A stretch of 64,000 bases of DNA, from positions 13,774,501 through 13,838,500 of the forward strand of contig JAPTOF010000010.1 in NCBI GenBank assembly GCA_028554755.1, read 5' to 3'. The stretch is from Cordia subcordata (taxonomy: Eukaryota > Streptophyta > Magnoliopsida > Boraginales > Cordiaceae). The notes below the pieces were generated by a model. It saw only the letters and a program-made list of their open reading frames with translations. It did no database searches and had not been told where the DNA came from. A program made the translations under genes and the position numbers. This document shows, piece by piece, positions 12,812 to 24,301 of the stretch; within the stretch, counting starts at the first letter, position 1; every line of letters begins with the position of its first letter.

Positions 12812-15543
12812 TTAATTAATATTAGACTTTGTCAAATGAGATATAAGTGTTTCAATATCTTTGTCAGATGTCCCACCCTCACTTACTGCCTCCTTAGCCA
12901 AGTCCTTCCATTTGACTGCATTTTTCTTCATTTCTTTTCCACTTTCTCCCTTAATGACTTTGTTTATGCATCTCTCAATTTCATCCCTCATTACAAGACC
13001 TTTCTCATTAGCCTTGACTCTAATTCCAACTTTCCAAACATCTTGTAGAAACTTAGCATTGGTTGTTTGATCTGTCCATTGTGGCATGACCACCATGGGT
13101 ACGCCTAAACTTAGGGCTTCAATAGTTGAATTCCAACCGCCATGAGAGAAGAAGCATCCCACAACTTCGTTGGATAGTATCTCAAGCTGTGGACTCCATC
13201 TTACAAAGAATCCCTTGTCTGAGACCTCTTGTACAAAGTCTTTTGGTAGCTTGGCTTCCTCGGAAGATTTAACCACCCACAAGAAGTTGAGGTTGCTTCT
13301 TTTCAATCCCCATGCAAGTTCTTCCATTTGGTCTTGGTCTAGGCTGACCATGCTACCAAATGATACGTAAATTACTGAACCAGTTGGCTTGCTGCTTAGC
13401 CACTTGGCGCTATAAGATGGGTCCATGTGGAAGAGGTGGAGGCCATAATCATCATCATTTTTGACTCGATTGTCTAGGTACAATGATGGGATTGTGGGTC
13501 CTATTGTCAGCAACTTGCTGACTTTTGACATTTGGTCCACCACCTGCACCGTACCCGTAAATTGTTAAGAGGATAAACTTGTTTGAATTGATTTTTTTTT
13601 AAAGAAAAATTATATTAAATTTGTAATAATTATTTAATTTAATTGATAAAAATTAAAATTTTGAAAAAAATTTTAAATACAATTTTTTTAAAAACTAAAA
13701 TTTTCAATTTTTTAAAAAAATTATTTTTTAAAAATTATTAAAAAATATTTTTAAAAAATCAATCCAAACATACCCTCTATATATATATATATATATATAT
13801 ATAGCAAATTAAAAGAGCTGGAGACCATTCTTTATGTAATGCCCAAGAATCAATCCAATATTAAATTTTAAGTACATCGTTTAGCCGCCGAGTCACTTTT
13901 TTCTTTGACTATTTTGATTTTTCAGACTTTTAGAGAGTTTATTAAAATTGTTTTGATTTAGTTTTTCACTCTGTTCACATGTAATCCATTTCTAATTGTC
14001 ACTTTGCTCATGTAAGCTCTCGGATTTTTTGTTCTTTCCAAATTGATTTGTGTATCAGTTCTCAATTCTTTTTGTGGTTACATGTGAAGTTGTGGTTAAA
14101 CATTACTTTTTACCAAATAATAATTCTCACTTATATCAATAAATATTAAACTTTACCACATAAAATCATAACAAACAATAAAATATTTTAATAGATATCA
14201 AAAGATCTTGACAGACCAAAAGTATCAATCAGATATTTATAAACAAGAAGCAAGAGGTCGGTAAGGCATAAGAGCTTTGCGGGTCAAATAAGACAACTTC
14301 AATTTTTATTCGAGTGTGACCTTAAACATAGAAAGAGAGCAAAATTATCACACAGCGACAACGAAAAATCCAACTAAATCTAATTATTTATTTTGCAAAA
14401 AAAGTGAGAAAAATGATTTTAGCCCTTCAACTTTGTTTACTATAAAATTTAAAATTTAAAATTCAAACCCGACAATCAAAAACTTCAAACTTATAAAAGA
14501 AAAACTATCTTACAAGTTAAACATATATAGTTTAGAAAAAGGGTAGTTTTAAATCCTAAATTTTTTGAAATATAAATTTAGGAGTTTAAATTTCAAAACT
14601 TTTGATAGAATGGCTTAAAGTTATGAATAAGTAATATTTCAGACATAGTTAACTAAAGGTGTTAGTTTTGCATTTCATTTTTTTTCCTTTTTATTTACTT
14701 TTAAATAATTCGTGGCAATTCTTCATCTTTTACATTTTATACACTCAAATGTAACAATTTTAAGCTATACATACATACATACATATATATATATGTAAAT
14801 AATTTCTTGACTTCTTTTAGGCTTTGGAATGAAAAATCACTTAAAAAGTAAGAATACTTATCCACTAACACAAAATGACATGGCTCATGACGCCTCACCT
14901 CATCCTCCAACTTGTAGAATGTATTGATAAGAATAAAATCAACCTTGTCCACGTTGGAGAACTGATTCAATACCATCTCAAAGTAAGCTGGATAAGATCC
15001 ATGCACATAAATGAATGATGGCATGTCTGGAAGATCAAGCAAAGGCAACCCAGGAATTGAAACAGGCACAGAAGTTAGAGGAAGACTTAACAACCCATGA
15101 TGCACCAGATAGTATATGTAATTAACACCACAAGCCTGAGAGAAAAAAGCACCTCCCAATAATCCAAATCTTTTTGCCACATCCAAAGCCCAAGGCAAGA
15201 AAGCATCATACACTATGCAATCAACAGGATGGCCTAACCTTTCTTGCTTCTTGATAAGCTCTTCGAGTGTTTTTGTTCCTGCCATTTCTAAGCATTCCAG
15301 ATAAGCCTGGACGCTCTGAACCTGGGAAAATCCAGCTTCATCACACCCATCTGAGATGGTGTCGAAAGCCACCATCTCAGATTTTGGGGTCACGGTTTTG
15401 GAGATGAAGTTGGTAATGGCAAGAGTAGCTTTAAGCCCTTTGGAGACTAAGCGCTTACCCAATTGAAGCATTGGGTTTACATGGCCTTGGCTTGGGTAAG
15501 GAACCAGCAGAACATGACCCCCACGAGCCTTTTTCTCCTCCAT
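12812..15543 (-). CDS. UDP-glycosyltransferase, UGT74-like (two exons, intact)
   Basis: Family 1 glycosyltransferase that moves a sugar, usually glucose from UDP-glucose, onto a small acceptor in the cytosol. Exon 1 is 14899-15543 (215 codons, from ATG at 15541-15543) and exon 2 is 12812-13543; the intron begins GTGAGG and ends GTGCAG. The joined frame gives 458 residues, the normal family length. The catalytic His is residue 21 (PSQGHVNPM) and a likely Asp partner is residue 113 (VYDAFLPW). The PSPG sugar-donor box spans residues 331-374, from WSPQLEIL through HGGWNSTIE to the final WTDQ. The intron after KLEDE and the IGPTIPSLYLD segment are typical of the UGT74 group. An upstream GTG frame start at 15555 is not a plant start. 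The acceptor cannot be read from sequence; UGT74 members act on auxins, salicylate, thiohydroximates or terpenoids. Confidence 0.95.
13574..13775. mobile_element. Tourist-like MITE, copy 2, in UGT intron
   Basis: AT-rich inverted-repeat element with CTTGTTTGAATTGATTT on the left and AAATCAATCCAAACATACC on the right, followed by a (TA)n run to about 13802. The homologous intron of the UGT pseudogene (near 61620-61660) lacks it, so the insertion is younger than that duplication. Confidence 0.7.
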
Positions 15544-15631
15544 CTTCTCTCTCACTCTATCTGTCCCTCTCGCTTTCGTTCACTTGTGTATGTAAATGAA
15601 GTGACCCAATGAAAAATCTGGGACGCAATGA

Positions 15632-15641
15632 GTATATATAG
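15632..15641 (-). promoter_or_regulatory. UGT promoter TATA box
   Basis: On the minus strand the sequence reads CTATATATACT about 90 bp upstream of the UGT start codon, which suits a transcription start near 15605 and a short CT-rich 5' UTR. The same arrangement is conserved in the promoter relic at 20.4 kb. Confidence 0.7.
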
Positions 15642-15746
15642 AAGACCATTACCGATATTTTTGTCTCTTTCAATTAGATGTAATAATATATGGTTGGTGC
15701 ATTATTTTCCACGCTTAGTGTGCGTGATTTGACTGCCACTAAATTC

Positions 15747-15974
15747 CCGGCTCGTTTGTTTTGACTTCTTAATAGTGTTTCTTTTCACGATTTTTGAAAA
15801 AAAAATGTTTTTTTGAAAAGTTACAAATTCCAAGTTTTGAAAAAGAAATATATATTTGAATTTTTTTTCAAAGTTTTAATTTTTTTAAAACTTAGCCAAG
15901 TAATTATCCCAAAAATAATATATTTTTTGTAAAAAAATATTTTTTTAAAACAAAAAATTAATCTAGACAAGCCC
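15747..15974. mobile_element. diverged Tourist-like MITE, copy 3
   Basis: AT-rich stretch with weak inverted ends (GGCTCGTTTGTTTTGA at the left, TCTAGACAAGCCC at the right) and internal poly-T/poly-A arms like those of the other copies. It lies immediately upstream of the UGT promoter. The boundaries are approximate. Confidence 0.5.
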
Positions 15975-16077
15975 TACTTTGCTTCTGGAATTTTTTTTTC
16001 TACCGCAAAAAAAAAACATTATGCAAAACTAACCGCATTTATAAATCAATTTGAAAAATAACCCGTTTGAATCCGAA

Positions 16078-16142
16078 AATGCGTGGCACGCATTTTGGGA
16101 TAGGGACCGCGTTCCCAGAATGCGGCCGCTTCTGGGAACGCG
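16078..16142. repeat. pair of GC-rich palindromes
   Basis: 16078-16094 reads AATGCGTG, one base, CACGCATT (perfect arms). 16108-16142 has perfect 13-bp arms (CGCGTTCCCAGAA and its complement) around a 9-base centre that itself contains the palindrome GCGGCCGC. This GC-rich cluster stands in very AT-rich DNA. The preceding sequence (AATTTGAAAAATAACCC) resembles the terminal region of the MULE described below, so it may be a remnant end of another MULE. Confidence 0.75.
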
Positions 16143-18229
16143 TTCCGCGTTCCATAAATTCGATCATTTTTTTTCTCATTCTCTCCTAATCCCACTTGCG
16201 ATTTTCTCTTATTTTCTCTCAACCCCTCACACTAAAGTTTTAGTTTTTCAGCGTTTTAGCGAGGATATTGCCTTGATCTTGCAAGTTATTTTATTTTTAT
16301 GTTATTTTTTACCATTGTATTTAACGTTTTAAGTTATGAAATATGTTTTTAGATCGTGTAATTTTTGTTTTGATAATTAAATTTAGTTTGTGTTAATTTG
16401 AATTTTAATTGTTGTTAGATTTGTAGATTAGAATTTTAATTTTTTTGTTAATTTATATTTAAATGTTAATTGTTGCTTAAAAATATAGTATGATTATTAA
16501 AAATAGAATTAATATTGTTGTTATTAGTATTATTAGTAATATTATTAGTCACCTCACAGAGCATGAAAGACACGTTTACAGAAAAAGCAGATGAGTCATC
16601 ATTATGTCCTCTCTCCTGTGCCTTCTCTCTCTTCTGTCCAATCTTCTCTCTCCTCTGTCTCCTCTTTCTCCCATCAATCTTATCTCCAACGAAAAACAAT
16701 TTCTTCTCTCTTTTCTCTCCTCTCTTCTTCTCCCTTCATGTCGATCTGATCTTCTCTTCTCCATAATCTGCTCTCTTTCTCTCTTTTTTTCTTACGTCGA
16801 TTTTATTTTATTTTTTTTGCGGAACTTATGAATACATATACATATATACAGACACACATGTATGTATTTATCATGAGGAAAAGTTCTTGAGCAACAAAAC
16901 TCTGTTGCAGTCTTGCAGAAGAAAAATAAATCGGTATAACGCTTCGCACATGGTTAAGGACGCCTTTTATCAGTTTAGAATTGAGAGATTGGAAAGACTC
17001 TTGTGAAGCTCCATTAATGGCAGTGCAGAGCAAAAAAAATATCAAATAGCTCTGTGATAATATGACAGATACTTTGAACATATATAAAAACAGTAGATCA
17101 CGCTTCCGACAAATCAACCTCATCACTGTTTGGGAATTTAAGGTTTGAGCTTCATTCAGACCTTTCGTGTATCCTTTTTATGTCCACTCCTGAATGAAAA
17201 CTGGTAACAAAGTTGACATATATGCCCTTAATATTTTGTTTCTTACCCTAAAATACCCTCATACTGTTTGTTGTCGTTGTTGGTGAATTTTTTTTTTTTT
17301 TTCCGTTGAATTGATTAATATTGTTGGCTGCCTGGATACACTAGTTTTTGTTTTTCATGGGTAAGTAATTAAGGATAAAAAATATATAACATATTATATT
17401 AATAATATTTAACATGTGAAAATTTTAAAGAAAAACCAAATGCACCACGTGCCAACTTAGGATAATTCTTACAAAAAAAAAAATACTAAAAAAAGATTTT
17501 TCGGAAAAAAGTTCCAAACCAAAAAAAAAAAATCCTAACTATAAAAAAAAAAACTTACTAATAGATTATTTTCTCAATAAAATTGATTAATGTTATCTAA
17601 ATCGTACAATATAAATTTATATAATTTAAAACAATTGTTTTTGGGTGTTATGTTGCACCTCTCAACCCATTCCATTTTAATTTTTATTATATCTATTATA
17701 ATACTTCAAAGATAAATGATGAAAATATAAAAATTAATATTAATTACATAAATTATATTTTTTGAATAGTAGTATGCAATTAATTGCTTCTTCAATTTTT
17801 AAAATTTGATCATTTTAAATGCTACAATCAATTTTGTTTTACTTTTTTTATCGGTGAGCGTACTATTAAGATTGGAGCTAAACATTCATGATATGTGTAT
17901 GTCTAATTTAAAAAATATTCTTTAATTGATAAATTAGTTGTAATAACTTGAAACAATCGAAACAGAATTATAAGTTAATGATCATAAAAATTCTTAAAAA
18001 ATATATCACACCCACAAATAGCACGGGATTTAGACTAGTTTAACTAATATATATCATTCAGTTTGAAGGCGACATTCATCTTCATCCATGAATATAATAG
18101 TATATCTCTTTTTATTGGTTGAGGGCTTTAATTAACACTTCCAATTGATAGAAAATGTCTGATAGAGAATATTTACTCTGCCGGGATTATATAGGCTTGT
18201 CTGAATAATTCTGGATGCTCAACAAAAAA
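16143..18229. other. non-coding DNA, CT-rich block then AT-rich
   Basis: 16600-16830 is a strongly CT-biased block like a plant 5' UTR, and 16850-17200 has higher complexity and a minus-strand ORF (start codon at 17121-17123) with a hydrophobic stretch that I do not recognise. From 17270 onward the sequence is AT-rich. No gene is supported. Confidence 0.5.
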
Positions 18230-19570
18230 GATTCTAAAAATGATATTTATAATGGTTCTTGATCTTTTACAATTATGATATTTTAATTTGCCCTCTTTCG
18301 AAAGAGAAAGTCATAGCAAAAAAAAATTTATATGTCTCAAAACCAATCATTTAGTAAATAAAATTTGCAAATTACGACATAATCAATCTCACAACTAATT
18401 CCAGTCCACGATTATTTGACGTTGCTTATACGTGCTGTAGACATTTTTTGTCTACAAATTAATATACCTTACAAAATGCAGACTTCTAAGTAACGTATAA
18501 ATGAACAGGTAAACAACATTAAATATATTGCAGACAAAATTTAATTGGTGAATTAGTTCATAAATTTCAAAGATTAAGAGATTCATTTATTAGTTTCGAG
18601 ACCAATGAGTCAAAATATTACAAATATAAATAAATAGATAAATAAATAAACTATTACAGGTATTTGCATTGATAAATTAGCCCATTACAATTTTTCAGGG
18701 GCACTGCTGCTAGCACCACAAGTGATCTTTTACCGTAGCCATCTGTTACTATAAGACAATCTATAAGACAATGAATCGAATTACTTCCATGAATTTTGAC
18801 CCAAAAAAAAAAGAAAAAAATAAAAAATTACTTCTATGAACATAAAGACATCGTTTTGTGTCCAAGCAGTAGATTTGAGTTTAATCTTATAGAGCAGATT
18901 TGATTATATTTATTTGTTATACATAATATGTTAGCGTGTTTTTTTATTTTTGGATGTAATTTCTTTTTTTAGTCTTATAAAATGATGATTTTAGTGTTTC
19001 TGAGTAACTGTGAAATTCAAACTTTTGATATGATAATTGATATAAAAGTTTGAATCTATAAAAAAAGTTTAATTGTATTTATTTATTGTGCTTAACATAA
19101 TTTAAAAGTAAATCTCACATAATTTTGTTTATATTTCTCTTTGCATATAAAGTTAAATTACATTGATTCCCAGATGAATAAAGAACTCATTTAAATTAGT
19201 TTTTCTCTCAGAATACACACATATAGATAATATGAATATATATTTTATGAAATAGCAATATTTTTTCCCCATAAATACTTAGATTAGCTTTTAAACAAAA
19301 GTTAACATTTTTGAAAGCTTTAAATTTAGTCAAAAGTTTAAACTTCGTAAAACAAAATTTTCTTTTCTTTCTAAAATTACTTATAAAAGCACCGAGTGAA
19401 CTCAATCATTGATGTGAGTACAAGTGATGCAGCGACAAACTAAACTAGTCGAAAACTTTGGCGGCAAGTAATAAAAACTGACGTAAGTGCAATGGTAAGC
19501 ACCACCATGACAACCCTGAACGATCTTTTTCGTCAACGAAACATAGCCTCAGACAGTCTGAGCCCACCAC
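18230..19570. repeat. UGT-upstream segmental repeat, uninterrupted copy
   Basis: About 1.3 kb of non-coding sequence clearly homologous, with indels, to 20885-22673 plus 27752-27878. Landmarks shared by both are a GTAGACATTTTTTGTCTACAA-like stretch (18439 here), GAACTCAATCATTGATGTG near 19398, and CTTTGGCGGCAAGTAA near 19456. At 19432-19440 the sequence GCGACAAAC is the unoccupied equivalent of the MULE target site in the other copy. Confidence 0.8.
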
Positions 19571-19592
19571 GATTGAAACCCTGGACATTTAA

Positions 19593-19708
19593 GAGGGCGT
19601 TTGGTTAAGCTTATTTGTGGCTGATAAGTTATAAATAATAAAAAATATGTGAAGAATATATTTTTTAAGAACTTATAAGTCAATTTATAAGCAGAGCCAA
19701 AAACCCTC
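19593..19708. mobile_element. 116-bp MITE with TAA target duplication
   Basis: Short element with inverted ends GAGGGCGTTTGGTTAAGCTTAT and, at the right, ATAAGCAGAGCCAAAAACCC, flanked by TAA at 19590-19592 and 19709-19711. It has no coding capacity and differs in sequence from the 220-bp family nearby. Confidence 0.75.
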
Positions 19709-19773
19709 TAAGTCTTTTGAAGCCTTGCCACAAAGCCAAACCTTTTTTTTGGGTACGAGTCGCATGAGACTAA

Positions 19774-19992
19774 AGGTTTGTTTGGATTGATTTTTTTCAT
19801 GAAAAACATGTTTCTTTCTAAAAATTGTATTCTTTTTACTATAACTATTAGGTTTGACTTCTTAAAAGTGAAAAAAAAAAATTTCATCTACAACTTTTTT
19901 CAGAACCCAAAACTTTTAATTTCTAAAAAAAAACACTTTTTAAAAAAAATTATTAAAAAAATATTTTTAAAAAAACCAATTCAAACAAACCT
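19774..19992. mobile_element. Tourist-like MITE, copy 4
   Basis: 219-bp AT-rich element starting AGGTTTGTTTGGATTGATTT and ending AACCAATTCAAACAAACCT, flanked by TAA at 19771-19773 and 19993-19995. It shares its ends with the copies at 9405 and 13574. Confidence 0.8.
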
Positions 19993-20392
19993 TAAATAGT
20001 TGAAAGTGACTATTTGAGTTATTTTGGCCGTTTCTTTTTCCTCAACGTTTGGTTTCGAATTTTAACACATACATATTTATTATGTAGATTATATGTGACA
20101 AGCCAATATACATACATACATACATATATATATATATTCATATATATTCTATTTATTCATTTAAAACTAATATTTTATTTTAGTTAATATTTCTATTTGC
20201 ATTATAAATTGGTGGGGTATTAATGGGTTAAGTTTTTTCTTTTCCTTATTCAAAATTTGCTCATAATTTATTTAACTAACAATAAATGAATCTTTGAATA
20301 TGAGTGATAATTTTGAGTCTAGCAAAATTTTCGAACTCATTTCTTGGGAATATTTATTTTTATTTGTTTTTATTATGTGACAAAATTCAATT

Positions 20393-20545
20393 ATTTTCTC
20401 TCTCACCGTCTTGTGTTATGTAAATGAAGTGACCCATTGAACAATTTTAAGACGTCAAAGCGTGTATATATATATATATAGGGCATTACGTGTATTCTTT
20501 ATCCTCCCATTTTTGTCTTTCTTATAACTAAAAGATATGGTTGGT
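20393..20545 (-). pseudogene. UGT promoter relic without a gene
   Basis: This stretch is homologous to the UGT 5' UTR and promoter (15547-15715). Shared landmarks in the same order are a CTCTCTCAC run, ATGTAAATGAAGTGACCCA, an expanded TATA stretch (20464-20480), CATTTTTGTCT in variant form, and ATATGGTTGGTGCATTA. To its left, where exon 1 should follow, there is no UGT coding sequence. It is the upstream remnant of a second UGT copy whose coding part was lost or never included in the duplication. Confidence 0.8.
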
Positions 20546-20884
20546 GCATTACTTTACCAAAGCCATTTTCAATGTTTGACCCAAAAGCGAAAGAAACAAT
20601 TCTGAATAGGTTGGTGGTTCCACCACAAGGAATAAAGTCAACAGTTATGCACATTTTGCATTAAGTACATCTAAAAATATAACAAGTTAGGCTTGATTTA
20701 AGTGTAAATGTTTTTAAATATAACTAAAAGAAATTAATGTTATACTTAGAAGTAATTAATGTTTGTTACACTTAGAAACATAACTAATATTTGTTATCCT
20801 TAGAAACATAACTATTGTTTGTTACACTTCGAAGTGTATCTAAAGTCTGAATCTGTCGTTGGTAATCTCTCATATCAATAAATG
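20546..20884. other. intergenic, short internal repeats
   Basis: Contains several near-repeats of a TTACACTTAGAAGT/ATAACTAATGTTTG motif between 20730 and 20840. No gene is visible. Confidence 0.5.
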
Positions 20885-22451
20885 GGTTATAATGGTTTTT
20901 TTTATGTTTTGTAATTATGGTATTTTAATTTATATGCTTTAAAATAAATCATTTAGTCCATAAAATTTGTAAATTATGAAAAAGTCAATCTAACAATTAA
21001 TTTTGTTCCGCATGAGCTGTTGACATTTTTTGGTCTACAAGTTAATAATATACCTTAAAAAACAGACTTCTAAAATACATGCAAATGAATGGGCAAACAA
21101 CATTAAACAGCACGCAAAGTTTAATTGGTAAATTAAGCATATTTTAGTCCACAAGTTTCAAAGATTAAAAGAGTCATTTATTAGTTCGGAAACATAAGGA
21201 ATCAAAATAATATAACTAAAAATAGAAGAAAACTATTAATGGTACTTGCCTTAATAAATAGCCCATTACAAGTTTTCAGGGCCACTGCTACCCATGCCTA
21301 CATGTGATCCCTTATATCGTGGCCACGTGCTACTGTAAGAAAAAGAATCGAATGACCTCTGACAACGTAAGACGTTGTTTGTGTCCAAGCGGAAGATTTG
21401 AGAAGAAGCAAACGCAATGCAAATCGTACTATATACTCATATTATGGTATATCTAAAGATGAATGATGCACCGCTTAATAAATTTCACAATTTAACTGTC
21501 GGGTCACTGTGAAATTTAACGAATTAACTCTCCTCATGTCGCCAGTAACACTTCTGACTTCGAACTCTGAAATTGTTTACTGGTTGTGAACATGTTGTTC
21601 ATTAGTTGTAAATATATCATTTGCAGATTGTGAATATATCTTAAAGAGTCGTAAATAAATAATTCATTATTATGAACATATAATATAAAGTTTTTTAACA
21701 TATAATACAAGATAATGGATAAGTAAATTATGTTAAAAATTTTGAATACAAATTGTTAAAATTGTAAGCATATAAGTTACGGTTTGTAAATAATTAAATT
21801 TTGTGAATGTAAAGTATAAAAATTGTGCATATATAATAAAAAAAATTGCGAACTAGTGCACCATGTTATGTTGGTGCACATAGCTCAGGGTGTATGGTAT
21901 CTTGACTTGCTAACGTATCTAAACTAGAGCACCAACAACATATGGGGGATTTGTAATTTGATAAATAACCATGTTACATAAAAGTTTAAATTTGTAAAAA
22001 TGATTTAACTATATTTATTTATTGTGCATAATACAATAATTTGTATTTGTCTTTGGCCTTATACATGAACAATTTTAATTTTTTTTAAATTGGTCGTATT
22101 GAAACTGGAACTCATAAAGTAGATTCTAGCACCATAATAAAATTATTAACTCATTTAAAAGTTTAAATTTATAGAGGAGTTTGATTATATTTATTTTTTG
22201 TATTTGACATAATTTAAAATAAATTTCACATAATTGTGTCTATAAATTTCTATTTGCATATAATTTTATTATAAATAAATTTTCATTGAAAAAGACAAAA
22301 AGTTAAATTACATTGACTCCCACAAATGTAGAGTACTCGTTTAAATTGGTTTTTTCCCCTAAAAAACATATAAATAGAATATGTATATATATATATATAT
22401 ATATATATCTTTTTTTTTGCTGGGCAATATATATGTATGTATGCATGTGTA

Positions 22452-22482
<31 letters not shown>

Positions 22483-22837
22483 TATTGAAAGAAATATTAT
22501 TCCAACAAATACTTAAATTAATTTTGAAGAAGTTAAAACTCTTAAAAATTAAAATTTAACAAAAATTTAAACTTCTTAAAACAAATATTTATTTCTAAAA
22601 TTATCTATAGAAACACTTTTCTTAAAAGTGAACTCAATCATTGATGTGCAATTCAAGTCACGGAACGACAAACGGATTTTTTTTTAAAATAACACAATTT
22701 AAATAATTAATTTAAAAAATAGCCTTGTTTTTGGCTGGTTTCAAAACTAGCACTTTCGGTTTTTCAATAAACGAAATCGGTTATTCAAAAAATGAAAACA
22801 TGCAAAATAAATATCGTATCATAACGGCAGACTTTTC

Positions 22838-22968
22838 GGCTGTTGAATAGCCGATTTCGACTATTCAAAAGCCAAAAAATCTACTGTAACAGCACAATAT
22901 TTATTGTGCCTCGATTTTCGCTCTTTCGGTTATTGAATAGTCGATTTCAGCTATTCCAAAACCGAACG
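22838..22968. repeat. left subterminal palindrome array of the MULE
   Basis: Repeated variants of the palindromic word TTCGGCTATTCAATAGCCGA, for example TTTTCGGCTGTTGAATAGCC near 22830 and TTCGGTTATTGAATAGTCGA near 22925. The same word is repeated at the other end of the element, so these are candidate transposase-binding sites. Confidence 0.75.
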
Positions 22969-22974
22969 TTTTGC

Positions 22975-22982
22975 TATAAATA
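22975..22982 (+). promoter_or_regulatory. TATA box for rightward MULE transcript
   Basis: TATAAATA follows the left palindrome array directly. About 130 bp downstream a consensus donor GTAAGT (23112-23117) ends a CT-rich leader-like stretch. Together these suggest a plus-strand transcript that starts inside the left end and is spliced toward the ORF near 24.0-24.3 kb. Confidence 0.55.
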
Positions 22983-23361
22983 CCCCCCTTCTTCTTCCCT
23001 ACCCGAGCTCAAAACTATTTCCCCCCCACCTTTGTTTTACCCCATGTTTTTTTAGCCACAAAACTCAAAATCTAGCACAAAAAGCTTCAAGCCTTGGATT
23101 TTGCCTCTTATTGTAAGTTTTTTCAAGTTTTTACCGATTTAAAGTATTGTTTTGTACGTTTTTTTCAAGTTCTTTCATGTATATGCATGTTTCATATGTA
23201 TATATAGTTGTATATATATATATATATTCATGATGTGTATGTACATATATGTTGTGCATGTTTATATTACGTATAAAATGGGTGATATGATTATTGATGT
23301 TATTGTCGTGTATTTTAGTTTTAGATGTTGATATTTGAATCACTACGTTAAAGTTATTATT

Positions 23362-23369
23362 ATTGAAAA

Positions 23370-23407
<38 letters not shown>

Positions 23408-23408
23408 G
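23362..23408. repeat. (ATT)n microsatellite
   Basis: An ATT trinucleotide run of about a dozen units inside the MULE, next to the start of the inserted LTR-like sequence. Confidence 0.9.
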
Positions 23409-23419
23409 TATTAGTTTTT

Positions 23420-24030
23420 GTTAGCTAAATATTCATTATTGGTTTTGATGATGAAAATATATGCATTATCTTACTAAATAGCTTCTTGTGAAAATGAGAT
23501 TATATCTAGTTGAAGCTTTGAAAGATTGAAGAAAATGTGCAAAAAGCATTACTTGAAGAAAGAGAAGGAGAGAAGGCATAAGGAGGAGAAAAGAAGTCAT
23601 AAGGGGTACCAGACATTAGTTTACTTCTTGCTCTTTTTGTGAAATGCCTATATATGGTGTGAACTTGGCTCAAAGCTTCTTTTTCTTATTCATAGCAAAA
23701 GTTTCAAGTCTTGCACATTTGATATAACATATGCAAAAATGTATTTGAATGTACACATAGAGATAAAATGAGTTTTTGGGTTGTTTCAATTCACAACATA
23801 TGTTTACAAATTTATTCAAAATGATTTGGAGTTGTGAAAATGCACTTAAAATGTTTTTCCGCAAAACTCTGGCTTTACTTTACATTCTGGAGTAGCCGGA
23901 CCCCTCAGCTGGTCGACCGGTTGACCTGGAAGGGTCGCCCGACCAAAACAGAAAGTTGAAGGAAAAGCCAAACCCCCTAGCCGGTCTACTGGCTAAGGCG
24001 TCCGGCCTAGTCAGAGAAGAAAAGAGGATA
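23420..24030 (+). mobile_element. LTR-like retrotransposon fragment inside the MULE
   Basis: The sequence starting GTTAGCTAAATATTCATTA with ATTGGTTTTGATGATGA resembles the 5' end of a copia-type LTR. It is followed at 23893-24000 by a GC-rich block with repeated CCGG/GGTCGACCGG words. No partner LTR or coding region is present, so I call it a fragment and the boundaries are approximate. Confidence 0.45.
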
Positions 24031-24301
24031 GCCGGATGACCCCTTGATGATACGCTGCGAGTGGAGGATTATCTTCATGACGACCCACAGGTTGAGACTC
24101 AACCGTCACAGCCGCCGTAGGTGTAGCCAGAAATGCAGCAGGCCCAGCTCTACGGGCAGCAGGGACAGGTCGAGCAGGTCTAGCCAAACCCTCTGCAAGT
24201 CCAGCCCCACGGCCAGCAGGGATAGGCTGAGCAGCATGGACCATCCCAGGCTGGGCAGGGACAGCGGAAGAGGAAGCACCCGCGGAATCAAGGTCCGAGC
24301 A
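24030..24301 (+). pseudogene. Gln/Pro-rich ORF of the MULE (degenerate second gene)
   Basis: Frame 3 from about 24045 encodes LRVEDYLHDDPQVETQPSQP, continues as a strongly Gln-rich stretch (motifs MQQAQLYGQQGQVEQV and VQPHGQQG) and ends in a basic tail QRKRKHPRN before TAA TAG. The frame is interrupted by four in-frame TAG codons (24117, 24123, 24180 and 24225), each at a place where CAG would fit the surrounding Gln-rich composition. MuDR-type elements carry a second gene convergent to the transposase, and this ORF has that position and orientation. I do not recognise its family. Minus-strand ORFs across the same bases are probably shadows. Confidence 0.5.

Noticed and set aside
14737..14898. 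Extension of UGT exon 1 past the donor site
   Set aside because: The frame stays open by chance into the intron. The GTGAGG donor at 14898 and the homologous intron position in UGT74 genes end the exon at 14899.
15544..15555. Start of the UGT four codons upstream
   Set aside because: The codon there is GTG. The in-frame ATG at 15541-15543 gives the normal family N-terminus.
16803..17126. Minus-strand ORF of about 107 codons with a hydrophobic stretch
   Set aside because: No recognised family, ends in microsatellite-encoded residues, and there is no splice or promoter support.
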